DNA of 64,000 nucleotides, taken from contig OZ199839.1 in NCBI GenBank assembly GCA_964304625.1, positions 10,726,001-10,790,000 of the forward strand, in the 5' to 3' direction. Positions 21,541 to 34,240 of this stretch are shown here, piece after piece. Below the pieces are notes generated by a model that saw only the letters and a list, made by a program, of their open reading frames with translations, had not been told where the DNA came from and ran no database searches. The translations under genes and the position numbers were made by a program. How positions within the stretch are numbered: the first letter of the stretch is position 1; the number at the start of each line of letters is the position of its first letter. The DNA is from Kudoa neothunni (lineage: Eukaryota; Cnidaria).

Positions 21541-23790
21541 ACCGTGTTTCCTCGAATATAAGACAGGTTCTATATTTTTTTGATTTAATACAGGCCATTT
21601 GGTTTTAGTTGTGGGGACACGCCTTATATTTAATTTATAACTATTTCTCTTCGTTTTCAGTTTTATTTTTGTTTATTTATCGACGCGAGCTTGGCACCTT
21701 TACTTGAAATAAATTTTGAAAAATTCCCCAAAGAACGTTTCGTATAAAATGTTTATAGTGGAAACCCCCTCGATTACGATAATAGAAACAAAAGTTTTCA
21801 CAATTTTTCTATCTCTAAAAAAATAACTGGCAGAGAAATGTCTCGAAGAAGGTTTTTAACGAAATATGTTTATTTTACTTTATTTGCTAATAAATTATAT
21901 TTTGTTGTACTGATAATTTCATTTGCAAACATTAACAAGCCAGAGCATTTTACACCCTCTCTAAGCCGGTCTATTCAACATGAAAACTATCAATTATTCG
22001 GATGATATCGAATGTTCCTGGAAAATAAACGTCAAAAAATTTTAAAAACTTTAACAATTAAAATCAATGAACATCAATTTGACCGAAAATGGCAACCCCT
22101 ATTAAACAGACAAAAATTCCGATGAACTATTTAGCTCATATAACAGAATTAAAAAAAGATTTTTATCTGAATATACAAAATAATATTTCTATTTAAGGAA
22201 ATATGATGTAGAACTTATAATTCGACGAGTATTTTTCATCTCTTTTTAAAAAATGAAGATAAAATCACAATCATATCCCAAACTCTACGTGTTTACTAAG
22301 TATTTACATTTAAATTTTCTATTATAAATAACTATCCTAGAAAGTTAAACTGTTAGAGATATTATATTGAATTATTCTGAGAATATCCAGGTTTTCAGTA
22401 TTTCACTAGGTCTTATACCAGGGTTGGTCAGACTTGCTTAACCCTTTGAACCTCGAATTTAATTAAGCGGTAGCAAATTTTTTTTTTCCAAATAAGTTTA
22501 ATTTTAAATAACTTTATATAAAATATCAAAAAATTGAAGCTATCATTTCAAAAATTAAAAAGATATACACATGGCGCCAAATGGTAACATTGGGGCGGCG
22601 TTTATTTCAATATACAGGAGTGTGAGTGTGCATGCGTCCGTTTTTATGTTACTTTGCTTCTAATCGAAAAATTACTCTTCCACCGTCAGAAACAAAATAT
22701 TAAATTATTTATTATGATTTCGACAGTCCAGAAAGCATTTTCTGTTTTTATTGAGATACAAATAAACTAATGCAAATATGTTCAAATAATCTATCATTGA
22801 AGAATCGGTTGAAATAAGTGAAACGTTCAAATATAATATCATCAACTTGTTTATGAATATTAGTTGTTTCAATATCATTGTTTATTAAATTATTCACGTT
22901 CATTGTCTGATTTGTGCCCAACTGGTAATAATATGATTTTCTAAGAGTCTATTCTGCGTATTCCTTTCTCCAATCTAGTCAAAATCCATTCTAAGGAATA
23001 TAAACACATTTAAATCGAGGACCGAACGTTGCTGTGTGACAACGCTCGCTATATCCCCTGACCCAATGTTGCTAAATGGCAACATGGATTAATCAGTCCC
23101 CATAGTATACATATCAAGAGATATTTTCTTCTTGGATTCATTTTTAGAATAAACTTATTTAATAGTATATGTGTACATTTTTTAATTTTACTGAAACCTC
23201 CAAATTCTAGGTTCAATTGCATGATACTTTTAGCCTTTTTTATATTGGCCGTAGAGCTAAGATATTCATCTGTATTGCTCTTGATATAAAACAAAAAAAT
23301 TTTCGTAATTCATTTTTATAAAATCAAATAAACATTAACTATATTCTTATAATAAAGATGGATTAAAAGAATGTAATGAAATGGTTAAAACACTCACCGA
23401 ATTAAAATGCTGCCGTTTGGCAATATTGATATTGGGGTTTTAATGAACATCAAATATTTCGGAGTCACTAGGAGTAAAAATTATATTTATATTTTGTCTA
23501 AAAGTTTTCATTAATAATGAATTAATGTTAAATTCATGCATTCTTATTCAGAATAACTGCATGATCCCATGACTTTCAAAGTATCCAAATAATTTTAAGA
23601 GCAAAATTTAATGGAACGATAAGCCAAGTCTAAATTTTTCAAGAGCCGCGCTTCAACTTCCAAGAGCCATATGCGGCTCGCGAGCAGGGGTTTGGCCATC
23701 CCTGTCTCATACTAAAAACAAGCTCAAGAATACCGTTAAATCTTATATTGATGGTAGGTATTATAATCGAGGAGACACGATATTGTTGCC
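21541..23790 (+). mobile_element. Older element split by a hAT insertion
   Basis: The left part (from 21541, CGTGTTTCCTCGAATATAAG) and a right part (23713 on, AACAAGCTCAAGAATACCGT) match the single repeat at 16205-16400 in order. A hAT element sits between them. DNA from about 21600 to 22410 has no counterpart in the 16-kb copy and may be further insertion or an internal part lost there. Confidence 0.45.
22419..23704. mobile_element. hAT element, 1.29 kb, with target duplication
   Basis: The ends CAGGGTTGGTCAGAC and (reverse complement of the right) CAGGGATGGCCAAAC match at 12 of 15 positions, typical of hAT. It is flanked by TCTTATAC (22411-22418) and TCTCATAC (23705-23712), an 8-bp duplication with one mismatch. 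Subterminal AGAGCCGCGCTTC and GCCATATGCGGCTCGCG repeats are typical of the group. No transposase frame is recognisable, so it is non-autonomous or decayed. It lies inside an older repeat. Confidence 0.75.
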
Positions 23791-24284
23791 AATTTAATCG
23801 TAGTAGTTTTTAGAGATGAAAGAAAATTTGTATCAAAATAAATTATTTTCCATGAAACTAATTAAGATGAGTTTAGCGGATAACGTTGCAAGTGTGTAAG
23901 AGAAATTTCCAAGTATTCCCAAACAAAGTCTACCTGAAGGCATGATTATTATTGACGAGGTCGGTGTTTTTAAAAATTAACACAAACATTTTACTAACTT
24001 TGAGATTATTTTATGAATTTTATCATGAAAAGCCGCTTAACTGGCCAATGGAAGGTCAGTATTTTAAGCCCACATTCTGTCAAATTTGGCATAAAAACAA
24101 AAACTGACCATGATTATGTTTAACAGTTAATTGGCTTATTATTTCATATCACTCCTACATGGATGTATATATGAATAAAGAAAACTTCAACTTTATTATC
24201 CTTTAGAATTATGAAGAAAGAGAGCTCATGAAGTGTTTAGTTAGATTTCAGGATTCATCCAATATACAATCCAACAGGGCTCGT

Positions 24285-24351
24285 ACGTAATGAAATGAGT
24301 CGGGGAATGGAGTCTCATTACGTAGAACCACTGCATCATGCACGAGCCCTG
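24285..24351. mobile_element. 67-bp hairpin MITE with GGCTCGTACGTAATG ends
   Basis: CAGGGCTCGTACGTAATG at the left is mirrored by CATGCATCATGCACGAGCCCTG-like sequence at the right, giving an almost complete inverted repeat with a very short loop. Similar end motifs lie near 25350-25410, 25508, 30049-30140 and 34517, which suggests a family. The parent transposon is not identified. Confidence 0.5.
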
Positions 24352-24814
24352 TACGCGCAAGTGTACTGGTGTTTTTTCTGAAAATTTTATTCTACTTTAA
24401 TCATTGCTTTATGAATACTTAACTGAAATAAAATAATTTTTACATTGAGCGAGTCGATAATGTATTCGTGATCTAGAAAAATTCTAAAGGAATTATGTAA
24501 TCGCGAAAAATACAAATAAATGGTAACAACTATTTTTATGCAATAAAATGTATGTATATTGTTTCTCATATGTTCGACTGTAGTATCTCACTACGAATTC
24601 ACGTTATCCGATTTTTATAAATATTTTAAAAAAATCAAATTTTTTGTGTCGTTCTTGAATCGATTATAATACTGTGAACTTGCTTTCCGACATCCAAAAT
24701 ACCTTTAACTCGGGTTCGAATTTGTTTGCTTTAATAACTTAAATAGATCTACTTAATATTCGATAGCTTGATTTATTGAACTAGATGGATTCACAATTTC
24801 CGACTAATCTTTAT

Positions 24815-25110
24815 CATCTGTTTCATTGTTTTCCACATCTTCAATTATTTTAAACATATGTTTAAAACATTCCCAGGAGACCGACCACTTTTCATGAAAA
24901 TCATAAGTTTCTCATTCCATTCTGAGACTTTTCCAGCAGGAAAGCTTCCCGCCTCAACATGAAACGTAACATTTTTAATTTAACCTGGTCTTTAAATCCT
25001 TTAAACCTTCTACAGTTAAAAAGATCGTTTTTATTGTTGCATTCCTTTGTAGTGAATCTTCTCTCCATTCTAATGGTATTTTCAGTGTAGATAAACCATC
25101 ATTCATTCTT
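24815..25110 (-). pseudogene. Coding-like remnant with acidic C-terminus, unassigned
   Basis: The minus strand reads an ATG frame (NDGLSTLKIPLEWREDSLQR ... TIKTIFLTVEGLKDLK), then after a short break shifted frames (VEAGSFPAGKVSEWNEKL) and an acidic end, KIIEDVENNETDDKD. At least two frame changes are needed. Acidic tails of this kind are common in pogo-type transposases, and family-like end motifs flank the region, but I cannot name it. Confidence 0.35.
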
Positions 25111-25667
25111 ACCTAACATATCCATTTATAGATTTAATTCTCAACGTCACAATTGACATCTTATTTAAAAATTACATCTCTTATTAGAATCCCATTCAAT
25201 ATTGACCTTCTTTTCAGGCCATACTTACCTGTGGTCATTTTTTTAAATTTTTCAACCCGTTTACTAAATCGTAACATTGAATTATTTTATATTTCTAAGA
25301 AAAGTTTTGGTAATTTCGCGGTTAGATAGATTTTATTATTTCTGCGATTACGCACGAAGCATGCAAAATGTACTTTCAGGTACAATTTCCATTATGTACG
25401 AGCCATGTTTTGATTTATTTTTTTAATTTATCTCATAGTTAAGAGTATTATCTTTACAATAAGTAAGAATTAGAAAATTCAAATTTAGTTTTGTGTAAAA
25501 AAGTGGCGATTACGTACGACACCTGTTGCACCGTATATTGATTAGAAAATATATTGACGAGAGGATACTAACGACAAAAAGCACACAAAGTTAGGGGTAA
25601 TATTGTTCGAAAAAAATTAAAATAAAATCGCAACAACTTGCAATTATTGGCGTGCGCAGTTTTGAAG

Positions 25668-28315
25668 ATGACTCAGGAGGAGTGCTCAGCCTCATATTTG
25701 GCAGCGGTGAATCATCTGAAGAAGAATGGTGAAAGCCCGTTTGAATTTGTTCGTAGAAAACTACGAAAAAAGAAGCTTATCAACACGTACAACTATCGAC
25801 TGAAGAGTGCGTCAGTGTATGTGATACTTGGTATTGCATGCGTAATGGCTTTCATGAATCGTCAATATTCTGTATTGAAATTCGAATCGATTATACACGA
25901 ATTTGATCCATGGTATTTTTGATTCGAATCTATGATGGATGGTCACTCTCGTTAATCCTCTACTAATCACAACACTTCTTAATAATCATAATAATTAATA
26001 TTTTTATTACGTTTTATCTAGGTTCAATTATCGTTCCACTAAATTCTATGTCGAAAATGGATTCTATGAGTTTTTGAATTGGTTGGATGACACAGCCTGG
26101 TATCCACTTGGAAGGATTGTTGGTGAGACTGTGTTTCCTGGACTAATGTACACCTCTGGAGTGATTTATCACACACTTCATTTTATCGGCATACCCATCC
26201 ACATACGAGATGTTTGTGTATTTTTAGCTCCAATTTTTAGGTAGGTTCTTTACTTTTCCTCGTCGTTGTTACAATATATTTTAATTTCTAATTAGTTCCC
26301 TCACCGTTATCGCAATGTATTTTTTCACCAATGAATTGTGGAACGTTCGCTCGGCTTTGATTGCTTCTATGTTTATTTCGATTGGTATGTTATTTGTTGC
26401 TTCAATTTGATTGTGCTATGGTTTGTTTAATTGTGGTTTAGCTCCAGGTTACATAAGCAGATCCGTAGCTGGTTCCTATGACAATGAAGGACTAGCCATA
26501 TTCTTATTGGTATTCACATTCTATTTGTGGCTGAAGGCATACAAAACCGGATCACTCATGTGGTCAATGATGGACCACATTTTTCTATTGGTATATGGTG
26601 GCAGCCTTGGGGTGGATACGTGTTTATAATCAATATGATTCCTTTGCATGTGTTTGTGTTGATATTAATGGGAAAAATACACCACCAACATGTACATTTC
26701 GTACTGTTTCGTTCTACATCCTTGGTTTGATATTATCGATGCAGATTCCTTTTGTTGGCACTAATGCCTTGTTTTCCAGTGAGCATCTTCCATCGTTAGG
26801 TATACTTTGAAGCACTTCCCACGTTTGGTATGACTATTGAACGATTGATTGTGTTGTGTTATAGGAGTTTTTGGATTGCTTTCAATTGGTCGCATTTACT
26901 GATTACATGAAATCTCTGATGAAACCCGATCATTTTTAAGTTTTTTCCTGCGTTACGTAGTGAGTGCTGTGGGTGTGCTGGGTTTAGGAGTGTTGGGTGT
27001 ACTCGAGTACACAGGTGTTATCAGCCCATTGACAGGAAGATTCTATTCGTTGTTTGATACCAACTTACGCTCAGATTCATATCCCCCATTATTTCATCGG
27101 TGGCCGAGCATCAACCACCTCATGGACCACCTACATTCTAGATCTACATTTCATGGCGTTTGCAATGATTTACGGTGTCTATCTGTGTATTGAGAAAAAA
27201 CAATGAAGTGAGAGTTTTTGCTATTTTGTATGCGTTGTTCGCCAGCTACTTCTCCGGGGTTATGGTTCGATTGATGCTCACTCTCACACCTATAGTTTGT
27301 GTGTTGGCTTGCCGTCGCTGTTTTCCTATTCGATAGACGGCAATGGTGTCGTTTGGAATCCAACACCAAAACGAATACCAATTTCCGATGAGTTGTATGT
27401 GGACACCAGCGAAAGTTCACCTCAAACTCCTAAACCTAAAAACTCCCCGGCGAAACATCAACACCAGCGGAACAGCCGTCTCATCGTAGGGCTGTTCGTA
27501 GCAAAAAATCGCCTATTTCCCATCTCTAAACGAATGGTTGGTGGTTGTAGGAATAGTTGTGATTTCATTGCTTCTATTGCACTATGTTCCACACTGTATT
27601 TGGATGGCTCGTTACCACTACTTCCAGTCCATCGGTCGTACTTGCCGTCGATCGACCTGATGGTTCTATGCTTATTTCTCGATGACTTCAGAGAGGCTTA
27701 CTATTGGCTGAATAGAAACACCAAACCCGACGCGAGAATCCTATCCTGGTGGGACTACGGTTATCAAATCGCCGGATTCTCCAACAGAACCACTCTTGTT
27801 GACAACAACACCTGGAACAACACTCATATCGCCACTGTTGGCAGAGCACTAGCCTCCAATGAAACTGAGGCGTACAAAATTCTTCAAAAAATTGGACGTG
27901 GATTATGTGCTGAATCATTTTCGGTGGAAGAGTTGGCTATAGCGGTGATGATATCAACAAATTCCTTTGGATGGTTCGTATTGCACAAGGAGTTTTTCCC
28001 AGATGACATTCAATGAATCCAACTATATTTCCAATCATGGCTATATGATGGGTCCGGACAGCTACCAAAATCATGAAGGATAGCATCATGTACAAGAACC
28101 TCCTACTATGGGCTTTGGGAATCATCGGGTAACTTATTTTCAAATCCACTCATTAGTTCTAATAATAAATTTGTTTGGTGTGCACCACATAAAATAACAG
28201 AATGGTGATTTATGATGTGGCGCGAAAGATAAATATCGGAAAAGAATCCATCAAACTTGAAACCTTAGAAGAAGCTTTCACCAGCTTAAACTGGCTAGTT
28301 CGTATCTACAAGTAA
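25668..28315 (+). CDS. STT3: Oligosaccharyltransferase catalytic subunit STT3 (many frame shifts in exons 4-5)
   Basis: STT3 transfers the lipid-linked glycan to Asn-X-Ser/Thr sites in the ER lumen; a polytopic membrane protein. Exons: 25668-25912, 26022-26240, 26296-26384, 26442-26799, 26865-28128 and 28201-28315 (introns 55-109 nt). Exons 1-3 are intact: [12 protein letters not shown] with the catalytic [18 protein letters not shown]. Later landmarks are all readable: [68 protein letters not shown] (catalytic WWDYG), [10 protein letters not shown], and the C-terminal NWLVRIYK. Between about 26565 and 28110 at least ten single-base shifts, mostly one extra base, break the frame, for example near 26567, 26605, 26675, 26705, 26880, 26925, 27085 and 27200. 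Splice sites and protein similarity are kept. Sequencing error, recent decay and true frameshifting are all possible. Confidence 0.88.
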
Positions 28316-31300
28316 ATAGAATTATTTGATACAGTAATCTTTCAGAAATTGACAATTGAATTCTAGAGTAAAAGATTTCGAAAATCGACAAAACTTTCGG
28401 AAGAAATAAACAAATACGTATTTGATTGAACTGTCTAAATGAAATACTCATTTACGGTTTTTTAATCGATTTGATTTTTGGACGGTTTTGATTTGGTGAT
28501 GCGCATTAGATAACGCCGCTTTTCTTTCGAATTACAATAGTTTTTGTTTACCGTTCGTTGGCCTGCGATCAGTAGTTATCAGACTTTTTGAACATTTAGA
28601 ATTTGAAGATTAAATATTTTTTTATGGCATGGAATTTTTAGATAACAACTTACATACTAAACATATACCTACTGTTTGAATTTTATGGAATTCTATAACT
28701 GTTAGACGACAGATTTGTTCGAAATGTAGATTAATGATTTGTTGTGGATCTTCTGGACTCATTGTTGTGAGTGCGGGCGAGAATAATCAATTTTTTTTGA
28801 ATATAAGTTAGATTATTTAGGAAATTTTGGAGATGGCATCTGTTTTTTTTTAATTTTTATTTGTTATTTTTGTTTGTGTGAACAAATGAAGTTTAATCCT
28901 AAATTTCTGAGCATTTCGTGGACCTAAAAGACCCTAGATCTGGATATGTTGTAGTTAAATTTCTGTAGCGTTTTATCGCGGTAAATAATCATACCTACGT
29001 TTATCTCTTAAAAAATTATCACTTTTTGATATCAAAAATAGTTTTTCACACTTGATCAAATATCAACGAAATGTAAGTGATGTTTTATACGTTTAATCTA
29101 ATATTACTACAACTAAATGATATTTATACACTTTATGACTATTAGAGTGTATTAAACTTTTAAGTTTTAATCAATAAAACAATAACAAAAATATATTACC
29201 AAGATAATATTTAGTTTCCAAAGATTTTTGTCGAAGAAAAATTATGGGAAAAATGTTGATAATGGATAAGGTCCATTTAAATGCTTCCCCAGCACTTTTA
29301 GTTTTATGCATCCTTTGTAAAAAAAAAGGAAATTTTTATATTAAAAATTACATGAAAAAACAAAAAGATTGGTCTACTTTAACAAGAAAACAAGTACAAC
29401 TAATAATAAATTAAATTCAATGTTTGACTTTTTTTTCTTGTTTATTTTTTGTTGACTATAATTTAATTCAAACCCAGTTTCTTTATTCAATAAAGATATT
29501 CATAAATCATAGCTTATAAACCACCTGGATATTAAATATTTTGGTGCAAAAATATCAAATGTAAATGGTCGCGCTTGCGTGGAATGTTGGGATTTGTAGA
29601 TTTTTTACCTTAATTATAAATTTAAAAATTGAATGAATTAATAAAAAATGTTACGAAATATTGCATATTAAGTTTTATTTTGTATAAATTTTCGAGTGAA
29701 AATTCTTTTTTATTTTATTTTAAGTAGTTAAAAAAAATTTAAACTTAAATTGGATGTTAATTAAAGTTTACCTCAAAATAAATCCATTAAAAATTTTCAA
29801 AAAGTTCAACTCATTTCAAAAAATTTATTATTTGTTTATTTTTTTTCACGAATACGTGGATATTACAATTATTTTCGACTTGAGACGATTTAAGATTTTA
29901 ACTGACTTGTTTATTTTTGAATAAAAAAAATAAATTACCATTTTTGTTTTGTATACTATTAAATAGGAAAATAATGGTTTTGAAACGTTTAATTCTCAAT
30001 AAAATTCATCAGATGACAATTTTTTCATCGGAATTATTTCAGTTTAGATTACGCACGAATCGGACATGATATACTTTTGAGAGAGATTTCGATTACTTAG
30101 AATCAAGATATTGCGTACGAAGTATGCTCGGCTGGTAAAATTTTTTCTTTGGTTTAACAGTCGTACAGAGTCGATAATTGTCACCTTTAAAATAAGTTTG
30201 GGGTCATCTTTGACACCAAGATAGAAATAGTAGTTTTTACGAATAAATTACTTCATCAATAACGACAAAAATATTAAAATTTAAAGAATATAATTATCTA
30301 ATTATAATTTTGGGATGCATTTTTTCACAAAATATTGGTATATGAGGGTTAAATATAGGTTTCATACGATTTTTAATCCCTAATAGGTGACCTTGGGCTC
30401 CACGAGCCCATCTGAATAGTAAATTGAAACATAATTCATTCAACAAAATTCTTTAACGTTTTTTTACACGTAAATTGTTAAAATTTTATTTTTACGCCTA
30501 GTTGTAATTCTCAATAAATTCGAAATTTTTTTATTTTAAGCCAATATGCAGCTAAAAAAGATTATGACCAATAGCGACGTGCTTTATTTTTATTTAAACG
30601 TTAATCTCACAATTGCGAATAAGTGTATTTAATGTCAGGTTCGAATTTTCCCAAATCAATTATCTACTGATAACTTATCGATATGGTTGATTTTATTTCA
30701 TTTTATTGTGTATTTTCCAAAGAATTCCAGAATATTTTGAAAGATAAACCTAATTGCCGGCAACAATTATTAGTGGACTTATCCCTCTTCGTTGAATGTG
30801 AGCCGCCAGAAGGGAAGAGTTGAGGACCAAAAAAAACCAGATGTTTAACCCGCCTTCAAGCGTTTCTTTTGGGGGTATTAGGGTTTAAATTCAATCAGAA
30901 TATCATGTCATTTTACTGAAAATAGCTATATAAATGCTAGGAAAAATGATTTAGTTTATGTCCTGCACACATCATAAGGCGGATCAAACAAGTACGCAAC
31001 CTGTGTAACGACATTATATGTAACGATTATTCAATGAAAACATTTACCTGTTTGAGTTTCCCTTGACGGTTGAAATTTGGTCTATGCCCCCCCTAATCCT
31101 CAATAAAATAATGCTTATATTTATTATGAAAACACAAAAAAACGCTAATAAGAGTGGTTTGATTGTAGAATAATTTTTAGAGATTGCATAAAACCACTCC
31201 ATAAGTCATGTTGATTTTTTTCTTCTCCATTGGAATTCAACAAGAAAGTCATTAATGCTATCCATATGAACTGTTTCCATCCTCATTAAACTGATGATGT

Positions 31301-31594
31301 TCTATTTCTTGGAGATATTCGGTTTTTTATGGGCACCCCCAATTGCCCTCGATAGTGTTTGGTGTGAGCTCCCAAAAACACTATCCACATATTCTATACT
31401 GTGGTTAAACAATGAGGTGAGTGTAGAAAATATGAAATGTGTCGTGTCATTTGAAACAGTCAGTGGTGATAATGTTGTCTAGCTTAAAATAGGTTTTTAT
31501 TGTTTTTATTCGAGTTTCAGCAGTTCTATCAGGGACCACCACTAGAATCATTCTTCTTTGGGGTGTCCTTTTCACACCTCCAAGAACCCATGCT

Positions 31595-31645
31595 CCATTA
31601 ACATTCCGAGCGTCCTTTGGGGTCCAATGGACCCCACATTTTTTT
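31595..31645. mobile_element. Solitary piggyBac-like terminus
   Basis: TTAACATTCCGAGCGTCC, then TTTGGGGTCCAATGGACCCC: a TTAA target-like start, a CCGAG-type terminal repeat and the subterminal GGGTCC/GGACCC palindrome seen in the other piggyBac-like ends of this window. The rest of the element is not recognised. Confidence 0.4.
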
Positions 31646-32521
31646 TTTCTACTAAACAACAAAGAACAACAAAGAAAAATAATTCAAAACAATCTCAAGA
31701 ATAAAATAGAATTCTATCGAAAGGGAATCAGAGATAATTTGAAAAAACTATGTGTATGTCAAATACCGATCATTACCGGCGAGTGAAATGTTGTCATAAA
31801 AGTTTCTTAATGTAATATTTTGAATGAAATTAAATCCGATTTTAATGAATTTTATGATAAATTTTGATTATTTACATCATTCCAATGCTTCTGAAGATAA
31901 TAAATGCTATCGAAGTATATACGAAGATAAGGAAGTTGTTAATTGGTTTCCTGAGGAACTTCAAATAACTAAAAGCTTTAAACAGAATCAACTCCTCAAC
32001 TGATACATTCCTCATATTTTGTGGAAAGTCTTTTTCTCGATTGTTATTTCAAATACTAACATGTCTGACAGTTATAATTATCAGCATTATTAGCAGACTT
32101 GGCAAACCAACAGTCATTGGCTTATATTGGAATCCTTGTCTAAATATTAATTTTCAGATCGAAATTATAATCACTCAAATTTCTTTCTCCGAGTGATGCT
32201 GTTGTTTAAGATCTCGAGACAGAAAAGCGAAGAATTTTTTTTATTTGTAGAATAATTTGTAATTAAAGTAATTTAAAAGTTTTTTGCGTGATATATCGTA
32301 ATATTAAAAACTAAAATAATATAAATATCACGCATTTGATCTATTTTGAACCAATATGTATTTGGGGTTTTATTGGGCGTGATTATTAAGAAATTAATCA
32401 TATAGGAAACAATTTATGACTTCATTAATGTGGAATGATATATATATATATATATATTTATTTAAAACCATTAAGTTAAAAAAATGTGTAGCCCAAAAGA
32501 AGGAATATGTAAAGTGGGTTT

Positions 32522-32995
32522 TCAGGCGCTTGGAAGGTTAACACCATGGCTTTTGTTATGCTTTATTTTACCAAACTTCGACTCCTCAATTTCCACGATT
32601 GTGTTTTCTCTTCCAATTATGATGTCCTCGAATCCTAATCTATCGACCGTCAATTGTTTAAGGTAGTGCGAATATTTTGTGATAGTTTGAGAAGAGTGAC
32701 CAGTTATAGTGATCAAGTTACGGGTTTTTACACCCACTAACAAATAATAAGCCAACTCCATGAAATCATTAACTTTAAATTTCATATTTTTGAAGATCGT
32801 AAAGTAAAAAATGGAGATTTTTTTCCTGCAAGCCTCTGCAGAACATCGCCAATTTTTGTTGTGGACTGAAAATCTGATTCCATCACACTTAATACAACTA
32901 ACTAGTAGGCTTCCCAAGAACGCCACGTTCAATAAGATAATTAATGGAATTTTTCCCTGCACTGAAAATTTTATCGAATGTCTTTCTTGGCGCAA
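32522..32995 (-). pseudogene. Merlin/IS1595-type transposase, N-terminal half
   Basis: An open frame of 157 codons without a proper ATG at its head. It carries the zinc-ribbon remnant (WRCSAEACRKKIS), the helix-turn-helix region (LLVGVKTRNLITITGHSSQT, then ITKYSHYLKQL) and the first catalytic block, IVEIEESKFGKIKHNKSHG, where the family has VEIDESKFGKRKYNRGH. The catalytic D is replaced by E here. The frame ends there, so the second and third catalytic blocks are missing. Confidence 0.7.
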
Positions 32996-33059
32996 TCCTT
33001 GTGGTGTAATTGTTTGTAAATAGCAACTTAATCCTTATATATCTATATCATGTTTGTGA

Positions 33060-33390
33060 CTCGGTAATCCTCATGGTGCAGTAGTAGGGTTACCGGCGGT
33101 AATCAAACGACTAGCTTCGCCGTTAATCTCGATAATGTTATAGGGTTAATTGGGTCCGGACATCAAATGTGATCCGGCATGAGTCTTGAACCCCTAGTAA
33201 CTGTCTCCCGGATCTCGAATCGGGAAGTCCTATACTATATTCTACCTGCAGCATTTTGGGTGGTAGCGTCACACAGTAGTGTATGGATGCAACGCAGAAA
33301 TTGGGTAGATGAAAACCACTGCATTCCATCCATTTTTCGCTGGACACATTCGAATAGCTCATGCTCATGCATTAAGGGAAAATGAAAGTT
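33060..33390. repeat. GC-richer repeat with tRNA-like B-box motifs
   Basis: About 330 bp of clearly higher GC than the flanks. The minus strand contains CTAGGGGTTCAAGACTCATG and GATTCGAGATCCGGGAG, both close to the pol III B box. It could be a tRNA-derived SINE. An open minus frame (33138-33368) has no recognisable protein. Confidence 0.35.
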
Positions 33391-33589
33391 TTCGATCGAT
33401 CATATAATCAATACTAATTTAATTTGAAGCAAAAATTAATTTGTATACCTTTTGTTATTAAAATAACGTTTTATATTTTGTGTTCTGAAAAAATTGTTCA
33501 AACATTGAATCAGCCATTTTAAGTTCGGTGGATATTTTTTAAGCGTTGACAAAATTTTATTTAGAAAGAGTTTTCCAACTTATGCCAAT

Positions 33590-34240
33590 TAATATAATTA
33601 CTCATGATTTGATATAATAACTTTATCAATATAATCAGAGTCGTCATCAACCACGTCAAAATCAGGAAAATCTGATGTTGTCAAAATTTCAGAACTGTCG
33701 ACCGTGTTGTTTTCAAAAGTTTCATCAATAGTATTTGTTAATTATAACGATTTCTCCTCTTCAAGCAGCTTAATTATGTCATGTTTAAATTGATCATCAT
33801 CAGGAACATCATAGGAATCATCATTTAGTGGATTTTCTGAGGGGGGGGGGGGAAATGATTTCCTAAAGCAGTTAACTATGGTTTCCGTTTTAATATATTC
33901 TCATAATTTGATTGTCAAGTGGATAACATCTAATAAATTAGTTACAATGTAGCTATGATCTTGAAATTCGGTCTGAAGTATGAATGACGTAATTAGATTT
34001 ATTTTGTGCATCATTTTAAAACTTTACCAATTCCATAATCAAATGGCCGAAGCACATTGGTTGTGTTCGAAGAAAAGTAGCAGTGTTACATTAGACAAAT
34101 ATTTTTTTGATGGGTTAATAAATAGTCGAGAAATAGTAAAATTTTGCCCCTTAGAAATAGTGAGTTCTTTATTCTATTTTTCAATAAAAGATACAAAAAT
34201 GGAACTGGACATTATACCTTTTTTATTATCATGACATTTT
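33590..34240 (-). pseudogene. pogo/Tigger-type transposase remnant, C-terminal part
   Basis: In shifted minus-strand frames, NVTLLLFF followed by RPFDYGIGKVLK matches the pogo/Tigger block NVxLLFLPPNTTSxxQPLDxGIIxxxK. Further on an acidic tail (NDDSYDVPDDDQFKHDIIKL, VVDDDSDYIDK) matches the usual end of these transposases. Several stops and frame changes make it a fossil. The N-terminal DNA-binding domain was not found. Confidence 0.5.

Larger units (their letters stand above)
19873..25667. other. Repeat-rich intergenic region
   Basis: A 5.8-kb gap before STT3, made mostly of transposon debris (listed separately). Near 23869-24010 and 24205-24285 there are coding-like bits (a frame reading FPSIPKQSLPEGMIIIDE, and NYEERELMKCLVRFQDSSN) that I could not join into a gene. 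The first has an in-frame TAA upstream. Confidence 0.5.

Noticed and set aside
25225-25240. U1 snRNA 5' end (ATACTTACCTG).
   Set aside because: Only about eleven bases match and the following sequence is not U1-like.
27297-28016. A separate 239-residue gene inside the STT3 region.
   Set aside because: Its second half is STT3 ([18 protein letters not shown]); the first half is a shifted frame of STT3.
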